Shown here in pieces: positions 36,048-48,445 of a DNA stretch of 64,000 nucleotides. The DNA comes from Cricetomys ansorgei. Its lineage: Eukaryota > Chordata > Mammalia > Rodentia > Nesomyidae. Within the stretch, counting starts at the first letter, position 1. Each line of letters begins with the position of its first letter. Below the pieces are notes generated by a model. The model made no database searches. It saw nothing but the letters and a program-made list of their open reading frames with translations, and was not told where the DNA came from. The stretch spans positions 49,136,001-49,200,000 of the forward strand of contig JAMJFZ010000107.1 in NCBI GenBank assembly GCA_026225945.1. Reading direction: 5' to 3'. The position numbers were made by a program, and so were the translations under genes.

Positions 36048-36320
36048 GGTAGTCCTTGACTTACCAGTATTGATTTATGTATTCTATGACTTTACAGTGT
36101 TGTATAGAGGACACATATTCAGTAGTAAACTTAGTTTAAATTTTGTTTTGTTCCTTGGCAGGTGATAGAGTTTGATGATATTCTTTCATGGTACTTGGCA
36201 ACAGCAGCAAATTACTCTTCCCATCAAACATGAGGTCTCAAGAGTCAATGACCAGCACCCTATCTTGTAGTGTGCTGATAAGTTACAATGTTCAGAAGGT
36301 TAAATGTATTAAACATTAGA
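36048..36320. mobile_element. Old mammalian DNA-transposon relic (MER-type)
   Basis: GGTAGTCCTTGACTTACCAG at the left and GTTCAGAAGGTTAAATGTAT further on recall a widespread non-autonomous mammalian DNA transposon whose ends read like GTCCTTGACTTACGA. I cannot give the family name with certainty, and the left part is separated by diverged sequence. Confidence 0.45.
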
Positions 36321-36712
36321 TTATAGTATTCTTAATTCTTCATCATGCTAAAAGCTTTAAATCATCATAAAATAAGGGGCATCAGTGTAGATTATTCAAA
36401 TATCTGTTTTATGGATGTGGACACTGACATGCCAGCCCCTTACACAAGTTTGTATAGCAGATCATTGCTAGTGACTGGCCTACCTGGAGAATGGTTACTC
36501 TTTGGAAGAGTAAGATTCATATTGTGAGGATATTTCCTGTGTGTTCTGCTACAAGAATTAGTCTGTAAGTAATCATTGCAAAGAATTTAGGAGTGATATG
36601 CCAAGAAGTGACATGGTATAGACAAACTAAGTTAGTATGTTTTGCAAAATTGAGTCTTAGAGAACTAAATATATTTTTAAAAATTTTATTACATTTTCTG
36701 CCCCCACCTCCC

Positions 36713-36912
36713 ATGTGTGTGTGTGTATGTGTGTGTGTGTGTGTGTGTGTGTTTATGCTAGTGCATATGTACACTCATGCATGTGTGCCACATGTACCTG
36801 TGGAATTCAGAGAGTTGGTTTTCTCCATCTACCATGCAGTTCCCAGGAATAAAATTTAAGTCCTTAGGCTTCATGACTTTTGTCAGTTGAACCATCTTGC
36901 TGTCTTGAAAAA
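36713..36912 (-). mobile_element. B3-type tRNA-derived SINE with (TG)n, antisense
   Basis: The A-tail side is a TG microsatellite (36714-36752). Then follow GTGCCACATGTACCTGTGGA, GAGTTGGTTTTCTCCATCTA, CCATGCAGTTCCCAGGAAT, and the tRNA-like head in reverse (TCAGTTGAACCATCTTGCTG). Frames of 85-88 codons across it are repeats. Confidence 0.78.
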
Positions 36913-37484
36913 TACCTTTTCAAAGGGACACACCTATAGAATAACACAACTAATAAATTCAAGTATGTGTAGACAGTTCACACAGTAAAGCCATCATTAG
37001 TTACTGTCTCTTATACTCAGGTAACTTAAGCTGATGTCTCTCATTACAGTGCTCTGGGCATTAGTGTCTCTGAGTAGAGGTGTAATCAGAGGTGACAATA
37101 ACATGTTGAAAAATGGAAACTATTGGGAGTTAGCAGAAGGCATATAGGCCTTTGACATCCATCAAGATGCATTCTGACTGCAAACTGGGATGAATATATG
37201 TCTAAGAAGAAAGAGGAAACTACATGGTCGGATTGTGCAGAACAGACCCACACTCATTAAAATTGCAAGAAAAATGGGAGAAAGAAAAACTTGGGAGACT
37301 ATTAAAATGTCATTAATATTGAGATGATTTTGAAAATAAATGGCACTACTTTTATTTATCTATGATTTCACTATGATTAAAAACTGAACATTTACTTGAA
37401 GGTAGATATTTATTTATACCTTTAGAATATACAGAGAATGTAAAGCTATTTTCTGAGAATTTTATACAGAGATACTATATTTAT
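36913..37484. other. Unassigned DNA
   Basis: No gene or repeat recognised. Confidence 0.5.
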
Positions 37485-37541
37485 ATCAACTTGTAACCCT
37501 TCTATCCCCCATTCACACTAAAACTTATGAATATGTATAGG

Positions 37542-37581
<40 letters not shown>

Positions 37582-38610
37582 AGATATATCTACGTGTGTG
37601 TGTGTGTTCTATAGAGTCCATTTAGTGTTACCCATGTATATATGTGTTTAAGAAGCTCATCACTGAAGAAAACTGAGTCTCCAACTCCCTAAAGCCAATG
37701 GTTGCCGTTACCTCTTCCTCTAGAGCTGGCAATTTCTGAAATATCCCTTACCCACATCAACAAGTCAACTGCTATCATTTTTCATATCTTGTTTAGGCCA
37801 TCTTATTGCTGAGATTTCATGAGTGTAGCTTTCTTGTTATGTCTAGAAGATACCAGCTTGCAGCAGATGTCCTGGTATTTTGGCTCTTACAACATTTCTC
37901 TCCTATCATCTGTGATTTTCCTCTGAACCTTAGGTATAGTAGTTGTGTTATAGATGTATCTTGGGGTTGAGCATCCCATAATCAATAATTTTCTGTATTT
38001 TTGCCAGTTGTGATTCTCTATAATATAATCCTCATCTGCTGCAAAAAGCATCTTTGATGAGGAGGTAGAGCTATGCTTGTCTTTGGTTATCAGGATAGAT
38101 ATTTAGGCTACAATTAGAAATCATAGTATTTACAAAACTGGCCATAGTAAGTTCTTTTCTAGAATCTATAACTTCTCCAGCCATGAGTAGTTGAATAGGT
38201 TTATAGTACCTGGTATGAAGTCCCTACTATTGCATAGCCTTATGTCCAATTAGGTATTTGTTACCCTCCCAAGTCTAAGTATTGTTATTATATGTTTGAA
38301 GACATCTCATTGGGCTAGTCATTTACAGCTGGGAAGAACTACTAAATGTTTTTCTCCCTTGACAGTTTACATAGCACATTAATATACTATGAGAACTAGT
38401 TTTCATGGAGAAGGATTCAAAGTTATTTCCATCTCAAGTCTTCCAAGTCCCTATGCCCAGACTGTGTGGTGTCCTCAGTAACAGGATTTTGCCTACAAAT
38501 TGAGGAAGTAGCCAAGGGCAATGACATTAATTTATATTGTATTGAGAGTCTTTTCATACCCTTTGACCAACATCTCAATGGGAGATTTCTGATACATGGC
38601 ATTAGATATT
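37485..38610 (-). mobile_element. Rodent L1 (Lx-like) 3' UTR, antisense
   Basis: Phrases in the order of a reversed rodent L1 3' UTR: a CA/TG microsatellite near the tail, CTATAGAGTCCATTTAGTG, TTTAAGAAGCTCATCACTG, CTGAGTCTCCAACTCCC, GTAGCTTTCTTGTTATGTC, GATGTCCTGGTATTTTGGC, GAAGACATCTCATTGGGCTA, GTAGCCAAGGGCAATGACAT and TTTTCATACCCTTTGACCAA. It may continue to about 39350 but is not recognisable there. No coding region remains. Confidence 0.7.
37566..37607. repeat. 42-bp perfect palindrome in CA/TG tract
   Basis: A (CA)n run from 37544 meets the palindromic core CGTAGATATATCTACG (37579-37594) and then a (TG)n run. The two arms are fully complementary for 21 bp each with no spacer. It can form a hairpin or cruciform. 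It lies inside the L1 3' UTR. Confidence 0.97.
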
Positions 38611-39885
38611 ATACAAAAAGAATGTGTTTTTCTAAGATGTTTTAATGCATATATACAATTTTATTTTGCTCATGGAAATATCAGTTTTGCTTAAACTCTT
38701 GTCAAGGTACTAGGTCTTGAAACTTAGTCCCTTTATATCTCTTTTACAAAGGCTAAACATGTCATGTTAATTTCACACCTCTGATACAAATTTTGCTTTC
38801 AATTTTGTCAAGAAAGATAAGACATTCATGATTTAAGACAGGAACTCTTAGGTCCTCATGTTAGAATTCTGATATTCACAAAACATTATGACACGTCAGG
38901 TCATATCCAACTCTTAAGAATCTTAAGTTGAAATAGGAAGTAATATTTTTTTTTCCAATTCAAGTTCAGATATATCCAAATGATGTGAAAGTCAGTTAGG
39001 TCAATATCACTGAACAAATATAACTACCTCAATATTAACAAAACATCACCGAGCAGATGAATTTTCTGATATTCTAGCCACTTAGCTCTCTTGTAGTAAA
39101 GAGAAGAGAAATGCTTCCTATACAATGGTTAATATCTCCTGAAACTCACAACAGATCAAACTACAGATTAAAATAACACAAAGACTAATACTAAAGATCA
39201 CATATTGAGCAACAGGAGCCAAGTTAGTAAAGACTATATATTATGTATATACTTAGTCCCCTCCCCATATACACTTCTTAATTTGTGTCCATTCTCTTTT
39301 AAACACATTGAACCAGATGAATTATTCACTTTCAACTGGATACACTTGAAGAGGCTTTGGCTTCTCATGAGTTAGAGTAGTTTGAAGAAGAAAGTAGCTG
39401 ACAGAAATCTGGTCTTAGATACGTGGTATATATGATTATCAAACCTGTAAATACCACCACAACAGAGACTCACTTAACTGAATTTCAGAGACTTACTGGA
39501 CTACACATGTATTATGCCTAATGACTTAATAACACTTGTAAGTGATATTCAATTTCCAAAAGAAGTGCCATATTATAAGAAAAGCACAAAAAATTTCCTC
39601 GAAGAATTCCCACAAACATGCACACATATAATAGTATCCCTCATCTAGTAATCAAATGAAACAACACCCATCCTTTCTTTATTTCTTGTTAAACCTTACT
39701 ACTCACAATCAACATTTTGTTGTTTTTGCATGTTTTTTCAAACATCTATTTATAGTACTTATCTTCATTCAGTTTATTTAGCTTCCATTATCTACTATTC
39801 ACGAACAGCTTGATTACAAAAGTTGTCATTGACATTCCCGTTGAAAACATTTAAAATCACTCTTTAACATAGCCTTCCTTGTAGT
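38611..39885. other. Unassigned DNA, possible L1 continuation
   Basis: No gene. Composition and position are compatible with further decayed L1 3' UTR or ORF2, but I find no phrase I can anchor. Confidence 0.4.
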
Positions 39886-39889
39886 CATT

Positions 39890-40565
39890 TTGACAATTTA
39901 ACACAAGCTAGTATAATTTGGGAAGAGAAAAGCTCAATAGAGAAAGTGATCCAAGCATATTTTCCAGTAAGAAATACTACGGGTCACTTTCTTAATTTGT
40001 GCCATATGAGGGAAAACATAGTATAGTTGTACGTTGCAATGGTGGCTCAGTTAGCAAGACATGGAAGCATTTAGTAGACTTAAACCCTGCTAGACCTCAG
40101 CAGAGGAAACCTCCATCATTGCAAGGGCCATACTCAACAGTACAACCATGAGTGTCTAAACTCCGGTGTTTTTATTGATCCAGAACTCCTCAGTTGTTCT
40201 ACTGATAGCACGTGCAGATCCTTAGCAATTAAACATCCCCCACATAAATCCAACACCTGCAGACAATACAAAATGTCAAGACCTAGGCAGACCCAACCCT
40301 GTACAAAACAATATTTTAAACACAACTTAAACCTCTACAACAACATAGCCAATTGCAGGTTGTGCCATCAATCCACAGGTGATCCTGAGTGTATAAGGAA
40401 GATCTGAGAAAGCCTTGGGGAGCAAGCGAGTATGCAGCATTCATCCATGGCTTCTGCTTCAGTTCTTGCTCTCAGGTTCCTATCTTCAGTTCTTGTTCTG
40501 TCTTCATTCAATGATGGACTGTTCTGTGGCAGTTTAAGCTAACTAAATCCTTTATTTTGTTCATG
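39890..40565 (+). mobile_element. LTR-like rodent repeat, copy 1, interrupted
   Basis: Left part TGACAATTTAACACAAGCTA, TTTGGGAAGAGAAAAGCTCA and CACTTTCTTAATT; right part GGTGATCCTGAGTGTATAAG, GAGCAAGCGAGTATGCAGC, TTCATCCATGGCTTCTGCTT and CAATGATGGACTGT. Copy 2 at 40925-41365 has the same order without the 320-bp segment at 40022-40341, which shows the interruption. The family name is not certain; it behaves like an LTR with a TATAAG box-like site and 3' polyadenylation region. Confidence 0.72.
40022..40341 (-). mobile_element. 320-bp insertion inside LTR-like repeat
   Basis: This segment is absent from copy 2 of the host repeat. It is bracketed by the direct repeat AACATAG (40015-40021 and 40342-40348), as after an insertion. 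Its ends carry short inverted GTTGTA sequences. On the minus strand it contains CAATAAAAACACCGG, a polyadenylation-signal-like site, so a small solo LTR is one possibility. I do not recognise the family. Confidence 0.55.
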
Positions 40566-40654
40566 ATAGTGAACGTTTTACCTTGTTGAATTATGTTTTG
40601 TTTTGACTGTGATTTTGCCCTGATTCTTCCTTGTTGAAATAAACATTTAACTTT

Positions 40655-40705
<51 letters not shown>

Positions 40706-40706
40706 T
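40655..40706. repeat. (TTTA)n microsatellite
   Basis: Thirteen perfect ATTT units, preceded by CTTTTT. It sits just after copy 1 of the LTR-like repeat. Confidence 0.97.
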
Positions 40707-40924
40707 AAGAGCCCATGGTTATGAGACCATGGATATTTCAGAGATATTTTGGGCCTTAAGGGAGATTTTGAAGTTTTTGTAGTCTTTAGTTTTGGTTTGT
40801 TGCTTTTTATTTTTTTTGAATTTTTAAAGACTGCAGACTTTGAAAAGTTGCAATTTTTTATATGATGATGTTGATGTTAATAGGAGATCTTAGGGAAAAC
40901 CAAGAAAAGATAGTTGTAGTTTAA

Positions 40925-41365
40925 TAGTTTATTGGTGTGCCAAGTTAACAAGGGATAAATTGTGCTGATTATTTTCCCCCAATTTGAAACAACTTAGAAT
41001 CATTTGGGAAGAAGAAACCTCAATTGGGAAAAATTACCAACTATATAGCCTGCAAGCAATACTCTGGTACATTTTCTTAATTGGTGATTAATGTCAGCTG
41101 GTTGTAGGACGTGTTATTTCTTGGAAGGTGATCCTGGGGTATAAGAAAGTGGTCTGAGATAAGCCTTGGGACCAAGCCAGTAAGTACCATTCCTTCATGG
41201 CTTCTGCCTCAGTTTCTGCCTCCAGGTTCCAGTCTTGAGTTTCTGCCCTGACTTCCTTCAAGGATGTACTGTGATGAGGAAGTATAAGCTAAATTCTTTC
41301 TTCTGCAAGTTGCTTTTGGTCATAGTCTTTATCACATATATGAGAACTCTAACCAAGACAACAAC
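40925..41365 (+). mobile_element. LTR-like rodent repeat, copy 2
   Basis: TTGAAACAACTTAGAATCAT, TTGGGAAGAAGAAACCTCAA, CATTTTCTTAATTGGTGATT, GGTGATCCTGGGGTATAAGA, ACCAAGCCAGTAAGTACCAT, TTCATGGCTTCTGCCTCAGT, CTGCCTCCAGGTTCCAGTCT, CCTGACTTCCTTCAAGGATG and a 3' end CAAGTTGCTTTTGGTCATAG. Same family as 39890-40565 and the antisense copy at 29940-30345. Confidence 0.78.
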
Positions 41366-43930
41366 TGTCTTACTTTTAGTAAACTAATTTCTCTTGGTTT
41401 CAGTACTCTACACTATTGTCATTCTAATTTTGATACTATGAACACTGCCAAATCTTTAAATGTGTCCCCTCCATCTCCTAACTCCTGGATGTAGACATAG
41501 CAATAGATTTTCTGCTAAGTCCAGTTTTTGAGGTTCCAAGTTCTCCCCATAAGTGATCTGTTTTCTCCATGTATTGAATGTCATTAATATGTTGGCTCCT
41601 TTACATTTTATTCAGAAATTCACATATGCATGACATCTGAGTTACACACTCATTTTTCTTTGACAGCGTTTCATAGTTGCCACATAAGAGTCTCAATTTC
41701 CATATGATCAGTTTGCCATTGACTCTGACCCATACATGCTTGGATGTCTGGCTCCATGATTTCCTTAGTATCCATAAGTGTAGCTGATATTATCTAATGA
41801 ATTCTGTTACCCATTCATATAAATTGTTAAACTGTATTCCTTTTCCTGTGTGTGTGTGTGTTCAATTCTTTCCTATCTTCTCTTCCTTTCCACAAACATC
41901 ACTGCGCTTCCACATTATTTCCATATATCCTGTTCTCTATTTAATACTCAGTGATTTCCATTTTCCTTGAGGTGGAAGCACATTCCATTGTCCACTGTAT
42001 CTTTACTTTTAATTTGAGGCCTCCTACGATCTATCTCACGTTGATTTGGTCATTTATACATTTCTAGTCATTCCTACATCTTCTGCACTCTTGAATATAC
42101 TAAAATTTTCTTGAAAAGAATATCTACAAAATCTATTGCCGGGAATACTCAGCCCATGCAATCTGCATGACTGTTACGTTTTTATTCTAAGCCATAGTGT
42201 AACCCTTGTAACACTTGCCAGTTTCTCTCTCCTTAATATTCTATCACATAATAAAATATTCTTCAAAGATTCTCACATTATTCATACTTATTTGTGGCTC
42301 CACTATCTAGAATTGTGAATCACAAATGGTTAAAATCATTAAGTACTTTTAATATGAATTCACAATTATCTCTTAGGACACTGCTATTATACAAATATAA
42401 TTTAAGAAATACTGTTGTAAAAACATTGCTCCTATACGTAAATATCAGTAAAATTATTTGATCTTCATTAGCATTGAATGAAACAAAAGTATTGTTAGAT
42501 TTTAAAGAAATAAATTATCTTTTTGACTGGATATTTTTAGTGTGTATATTCTTGATTTGTATACTCAACAGGAATTTTTGAATTGTCTCTTCACATACAT
42601 TTAAGAAAATCTTCCATTCCTCACAAACTATAAATATGGTTGGATATAATTTATTTTTATTTCCATGGCAAAAGTCTTTAAGTCCATATTTAAGACTAAA
42701 TGAGAATGTAATATATTCTCACAGCATCTACAGAGAAGAGACCATAGAGGAAAAGTTCTGTATATTTTCCCCTTAAAAATAGAGTTAGTCTTGGAAAAGG
42801 CACACGTAGAATTTATGGGCAATGGAAATATAAAAAACCAAAATAGGAATGTTGAGTACACTGGTGAATACTTTTGAGTTGAACAATTTTGAACAATGAA
42901 TGTATTATGCACCATGAAAAATGGTAAAGAATTACCTTTTTGAACAAAAATATGTACAGTATTAATTTTACTTACTTTTTATATTTGGTAGTTCTATATT
43001 TAAAGATCCATAGAAATAAACATATTATGATTGAAGTTGAAAGGGATTTTAGATTATCTTTGTCTATGAACAAAGCAAATATTACACTATTTCATTTATG
43101 CATAAATATATATATATATAATGAATCATATATAAATATCAAGTCTAATTAGAAAATTTTGTGGCCTGGATTTATTATAATATTAAAATATATTTTAATT
43201 TTTTTCTCTGTAAATCAGTAAATTGAGAAAAAGAGACATATTTCCTCAATGTTAAAAGATAAATTTACAAATAACAAATTAATGGGAAAAGCTAGTATAG
43301 ACCGTAGGACACCAGATTTTTTGTGACAATACTAACATCTGATTTTGTATTCTCATCTCTGTTATTTGTATCCTTGCTCTGACTGGTAAGAGGGCCTGGA
43401 AGCAATCACACATCAACAAGAATGAATGGATCAGTCATTCTGATCTTAGTTTCTGATGCCATTCTCCAGTTGAAGAAACTGTTATTCTTTACTTGGCCAG
43501 AGAAGAATTAAATTTTGTTGCACTGAAAAGCAAAAAAATGCTCTAATATTGATGAACAAGGCAAACAGAAATTGAGATAAACTTGCTGACACTTCATTAG
43601 ACAGGTTTGAAACATTTTAAGTAGCCAAATTAATAATAAGACTAATAATGAATGCCATTCATTGAAAAGAAAAGAATGAAAAGGACATATGGATGTATGT
43701 GAAGAAGTAAATAAATGATAGTTGTTTCTGAGCGTTACCTTGAATTTTCATTACTTGGGGCCAAATTATATTTTGTCTAATTCTTTTTACTAATAAAACT
43801 GATACTTGTATTTCCAGTACTTACACATTCTTCAGTAATATATTGAATTCATGAAATTATTAATCATGCAATATATTGATTTCTACAAGTACATAGTAAA
43901 ATCTTTCAATATTTTAGTGTTTATTAAGTG
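41366..43930. other. Unassigned AT-rich DNA
   Basis: No gene. A short TG tract lies at 41848-41861 and a TA tract at 43105-43121. Frames (42136-42318, 42628-42915, 42940-43152) have no recognised domain. Old LINE sequence may be present at 41860-42260 but is not assignable. Confidence 0.45.
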
Positions 43931-43934
43931 CAAT

Positions 43935-44155
43935 CTGGGATGGTGATGTAGTTTATTTAGTTCATGGAGTGCTTACTTAGTATTCATAAAACCCTGACTC
44001 AGGTTCCTGGCCCACAGTAAACCAACTGGGGTGTTGTATGTCTACAATCTAAGCACTCTAGGTAGGAACAGGGCAGTTAGAAACTCATGGTCATGCCAGT
44101 AGGGAATCATTAGAACTTGTCCCAGATAAATAAATAATTGATAAATAATAAATAA
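43935..44155 (+). mobile_element. B4-type SINE
   Basis: An ID-like head (GGGATGGTGATGTAGTTTAT, GGAGTGCTTACTTAGTATTC, CCCTGACTCAGGTTCCTGGC) is followed by a B1-like part (GGTGTTGTATGTCTACAATC, TAAGCACTCTAGGTAGG, ACTCATGGTCATGCCAGTAG, CTTGTCCCAGATAAATAAAT) and an AAATA-rich tail. Confidence 0.75.
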
Positions 44156-46159
44156 ATCACTATAAAACATGAAAATAACCTTAGAAGAATGAAGTTTATA
44201 TGAAATTACTACAAATTTGGGTATTAAAGACTCTAGAAACCTTCAGCATTTGTGTTAGGAAACCTTCAATGGGGGCAAACATCTATTGGATTGTATCTAG
44301 ATATTAGTTCATCTCATTATTGAGTGTGCTATAGACTATCCCTGGTCCCTTTTTTCTAATTTGGTGTCTTTGGCCAATGAGAGCCTGTCTGATTGTATAA
44401 CTCCTGCATCGAAGGGAACTGACTACTGCTCTCATTAGCCACTTTGTCAAATGTCAGTTGCGATCAATTTGGCTGATGGAAGGAGCCTTCAACTCTGGTC
44501 AGAGAATCAGTTTTGTCAGGGAGCTGAGTACCAGGATGAAGATCAATGCAGTCACTCTTGTTTCATGTCTGAAAAGGCAGGATATAAAGATAAACAAGCA
44601 TAAATAATTGATATTAAGTGATATGCACAAACATGACATTGTAGAATTACTCCATCACTCAACTGGCTACTAGAATAAAAAGGCTCATAAAAAAGAAAAA
44701 GGAGTTGAGTGTTACTAAATTAAAATGCATTCATACAAACATGTTCTAGCATAAGACTAAAATATAGATATATGCACAGCTAACTTCATTTACCATTGTA
44801 CCTCTCTATACAACATTCTTATAATTATCTTTCAGCAAGAAGTATGTATATGTGTGTATGTGTGTATATATGTAAATGTGAATATATACATACACATATA
44901 TGTTTATATATATATGCATATACATGTACACATACACACACAAAGACATTTCACTCACTAATAATAAATTACCTTTCAATAAGGCCTAATTACTGTTGTT
45001 TTTGCAAAATGTTTCTGTCTCCAAATCCATCTTTGTTATAGCATGCTTACAGTATGTGTTGTCACTGTAAAATCATGTTTGTTATATGCTTTGTCTTGAA
45101 TTATAATCTGGGTATGTTCATTCTACTGATAATTCTCTTTTGTGTATTAACTTCAAGTGCAATGTGTCACAATAAATAAATATAAAATATGTAAATATTT
45201 GATGTGTACAAAACTTACATATCTACCTTCCAAAATATATACCCAATATCTTATATGAACCCAACAGCCATGAATACAAATTATTTATTTATACACTATA
45301 ACTTTGTATAGTCTAGTCTTAAACAAAACTGTTACAACTTATTATTACAAAATATCATATTCATAGTTATGAACTATTATTTCATGTAGTTAAAGAGTAT
45401 AGAATTACCTTCACAATTGTACTCATTCTGCCTTTTGTCTCCATTGAAGCTCTGCTTTTCATAAGAGATTGATTTCTTTACCCTAACAAAACTTTCTGAG
45501 ACCATGTGGGGATTAATTAACCCCTGATCATCATTAACTCCTAATTATCATTATAATTTTTAATCCTCACACCTCCCAGGTGACTAATTTTCATACAGCA
45601 AATTCACAGCCAACATTTTCCAAATTGAACACAATTATGAATCTTAACCCATCTAAACCTCACCATTTAACTAACATTTTATTATTGGAAGAATTTCAGA
45701 AGTCTTTGAACTTTCTTTTGTTTCAACCAATAAATTCTAATTCCATATACATTTTTCTTAAAAAAATCATTTATATTAATTACTTGTAAATTAACTACAT
45801 TCTATACAAGGAATTGAAAGATTCTATCTAGAGCCTTATAGGAAATTACATAGCAGATATTTACCAAAGAATTTCCACTTTACCAGTGGGATAATTAATA
45901 AGCTAATAAACCAAAATGCAGAGTGATTTTTTTCTAACTGACTTAATAGAAATGGGCAGACATACAGGGTTGAACTGACAGAGCACCGGGTTAAACACTG
46001 AGCCACTGCCAAATGGACATGTGTAAATCAAAAATTATTTTAATTCCAGTCTATTGTTTGTTTTCCTAGTCTGTAATTTTAAGAATATATACATAATATA
46101 GACCAAGATATACAATAATTTCAAATTCAAAGCTTTTTTGGTAAATCAGCACTGTAGTA

Positions 46160-46160
<1 letters not shown>
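44156..46160. other. Unassigned AT-rich DNA
   Basis: Nothing gene-like. 44843-44945 is a TG/TA/CA tract with strong dyad character. 44270-44580 is GC-richer and may be part of an old LINE, not assignable. Confidence 0.45.

Positions 46161-46212
<52 letters not shown>
46161..46212. repeat. (TAA)n microsatellite
   Basis: Seventeen perfect TAA units preceded by TAGTAG. This explains the polyasparagine frame at 46138-46326, which is not a gene. Confidence 0.98.
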
Positions 46213-46213
<1 letters not shown>

Positions 46214-46434
46214 CAAGCACAGAATTAGCTGTTAAATTTCATCTTTTGGGAAAAGGACTAAGTTGTCTGGAGTTCTTGGCATTGTTGGGGAGGATTGCCA
46301 GTGTTCATCACACTGTTTCCAAATGAGAGTCCTGTGGGAGCAGGTGGGCAGAGTCTCAGGGCACAACAGCTGTACATGTTGTCAACTTTCTCCTTTGAAA
46401 ACACAGCAGAGTAATGTTTTACTACTCAATGTTT

Positions 46435-46853
46435 GGAGCTTTCACATGAAGAGATGAAGAAGGATTACACCAATGAACATGTTGTAGTGGACACGGAAAA
46501 GCCCATGGGACCACAACATACAAAGACCTACAGACAACTGAGAAAAGCTGGGAGCAGGAGAGATGGTCTCAACCAGGGAAGAGCACACTAATTGGATGTC
46601 CAGTGCCAAACAGCCCTGACAACATACATACAAGTAACATTGTACTAACAGGTTATATTTAGAAGCAAATATGTTTATATATACACACATTCACACATTG
46701 ACACATACACACATATGTGTGCATGCAATAATAATTGGTGAAAATGTGGCTGTAGATTTGAAGGAGAGTGGGTAGGGATATATGGGAAGGTCTGGGGTTA
46801 GGAAAGGGAAGAGAGATGTTGTTTTTTTAATCTCAAGAAAATAAATTGTCTTG
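46435..46853 (+). mobile_element. L1 (Lx-like) 3' UTR end
   Basis: GCCCATGGGACCACAACATA, GACAACTGAGAAAAGCTGGG, AGCAGGAGAGATGGTCTCAA, GAAGAGCACACTAATTGGAT, GTCCAGTGCCAAACAGCCCT, CATACAAGTAACATTGTACT, AGGTTATATTTAGAAGC, a TA/CA stretch, GCATGCAATAATAATTGGTG, GGTCTGGGGTTAGGAAAGGG and a final AATCTCAAGAAAATAAATTG. This is one of the best-preserved L1 ends here. Confidence 0.85.
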
Positions 46854-48445
46854 CCTCATCTGCCTGTAACACGAAAGCACTGAGGTCTATGGTTTATTGC
46901 ATTAGGCATTTTTTCAAAGTTTTCTGTCACACCATCTTGTTGTATTGTGAAGCATAATCTCATTATTATTCTAAAGAACACATTTGCTTCCTCATACTTG
47001 AATGCTATTGCCTTCAGATTTTTCTAATACATTGTTTTCAAATTTAAGGACACTCATTATATTTTAGAATGCATATTTAATTTCATTTAAATAAGGTTTT
47101 AAGGTGTTCATTTTCAATACATTTTGAGACTGTTAAACAAAGCATCCCTCCCCTTTACTTTTGTTATTTAATTTACCTCAGTCTAATTATGTCAGAAAAG
47201 CATGATTTATTTAAATGTATTCAGAAGCATCCTATCCTTTCATGTTTGACGTGAATTTTCTATGTGATAAGTCATATGAATGTATTTATCTAAAAGAACA
47301 ATCGAAAATTATGTAAGAATCTAAACTACAAAAAAAGTTAATAGAGTCAATTCAACTGTTCATCTCATTTCTCTAATCTTGGAGCATGTTTGGAAGCTTC
47401 TGTGCTCTTCTAATTAAAGAGAAAAAAACTATACAATTCACTTTTTATAAAAGAGATTTTTAAAATTCCCTGTCCTCTCTAGTAAATGAAAACCTCAGGG
47501 CTGCAAACTAGAGGTTGGAAAGTCATTGAAAAATATCTGCGGTTGGAGTGTGTTACCATGGCAATGTACATCATGGGTTAAGTGTCAAGTAGTGATGGAA
47601 ATTAGCAGAAGTAGTAAAGTATTTAATAGGGAAGCTCTGATCTGCCTCAGAGAAATGGCTGGCACCTGTCCTTAGTAGAGGGCATTGCATTCAAAGAACC
47701 AATAAACTAAAACACATATGATCTTATGTAAAACAAAGCTGCATTCTCTTGCTCCTTAAATTGGAGCCATGGCATGACTGGAAAAAAAAATCCTTGTCTC
47801 ATGTAAGAAAAAATAATACTAACTAACAGTACTAACATCAAATATCACTTTTCCATGTCTGTGGCAGCAATTCTCAATCTTATTAAGCATCACCTTATGT
47901 CTGTAAATGAGTTCAGCACAAATAGATAGTTCTAGAAGACAGGGATACATAGATTTTCAGTAAAGAAGATGTTAAACATAGCAATGTATCAACCTTCATT
48001 GTGATCTAGGTTTGAATTTAATAACTTACTTATAAAATATATTTGTTAGTTTGTTTTGGGGCAACATCAGATCTTGCTAGTGTAGAGGAAACATAATGAG
48101 CTATTAAAAATTGCTTTGTGACACAGTGGAGGTAGATTACTGTGGAATGCTACAGCAGACATGACAGCACCCCAATCTGTGGTGTGATTTAAAGCCTTGA
48201 TCGCTGTAGAAGGAGCCAAAATTGGGAGAGGCAGGCAGGCTGTGGGACCAGGCAGGGAGACACCCAAAAAGGAAACTGGCAGTCAGTTGGGCTCACCTTT
48301 TCTTTCCTTCTTTCAGGGAACAACCAAAGAAACGAAGGACATTTTAAGTGTATGTCATGGGGAATTTTATAATAGTGGCTCTAAGGTTGATTTGAATAAG
48401 AGTGACATAACCCCAGAATTCTTCCCTGTTTTTTCTTCTCCTCCC
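46854..48445. other. Unassigned DNA, GC-richer at 48100-48440
   Basis: No gene. At 48295-48316 a pyrimidine tract runs into CAG, like a splice acceptor, but no matching donor or coding exon follows convincingly. Confidence 0.5.

Noticed and set aside
46138..46326. Frame with a polyasparagine run
   Set aside because: It is the translation of a (TAA)n microsatellite.
48295..48375. Possible splice acceptor (pyrimidine tract then CAG at about 48316) followed by a candidate exon
   Set aside because: No good donor, no conserved reading frame and no neighbouring exon. Such acceptors occur often by chance.
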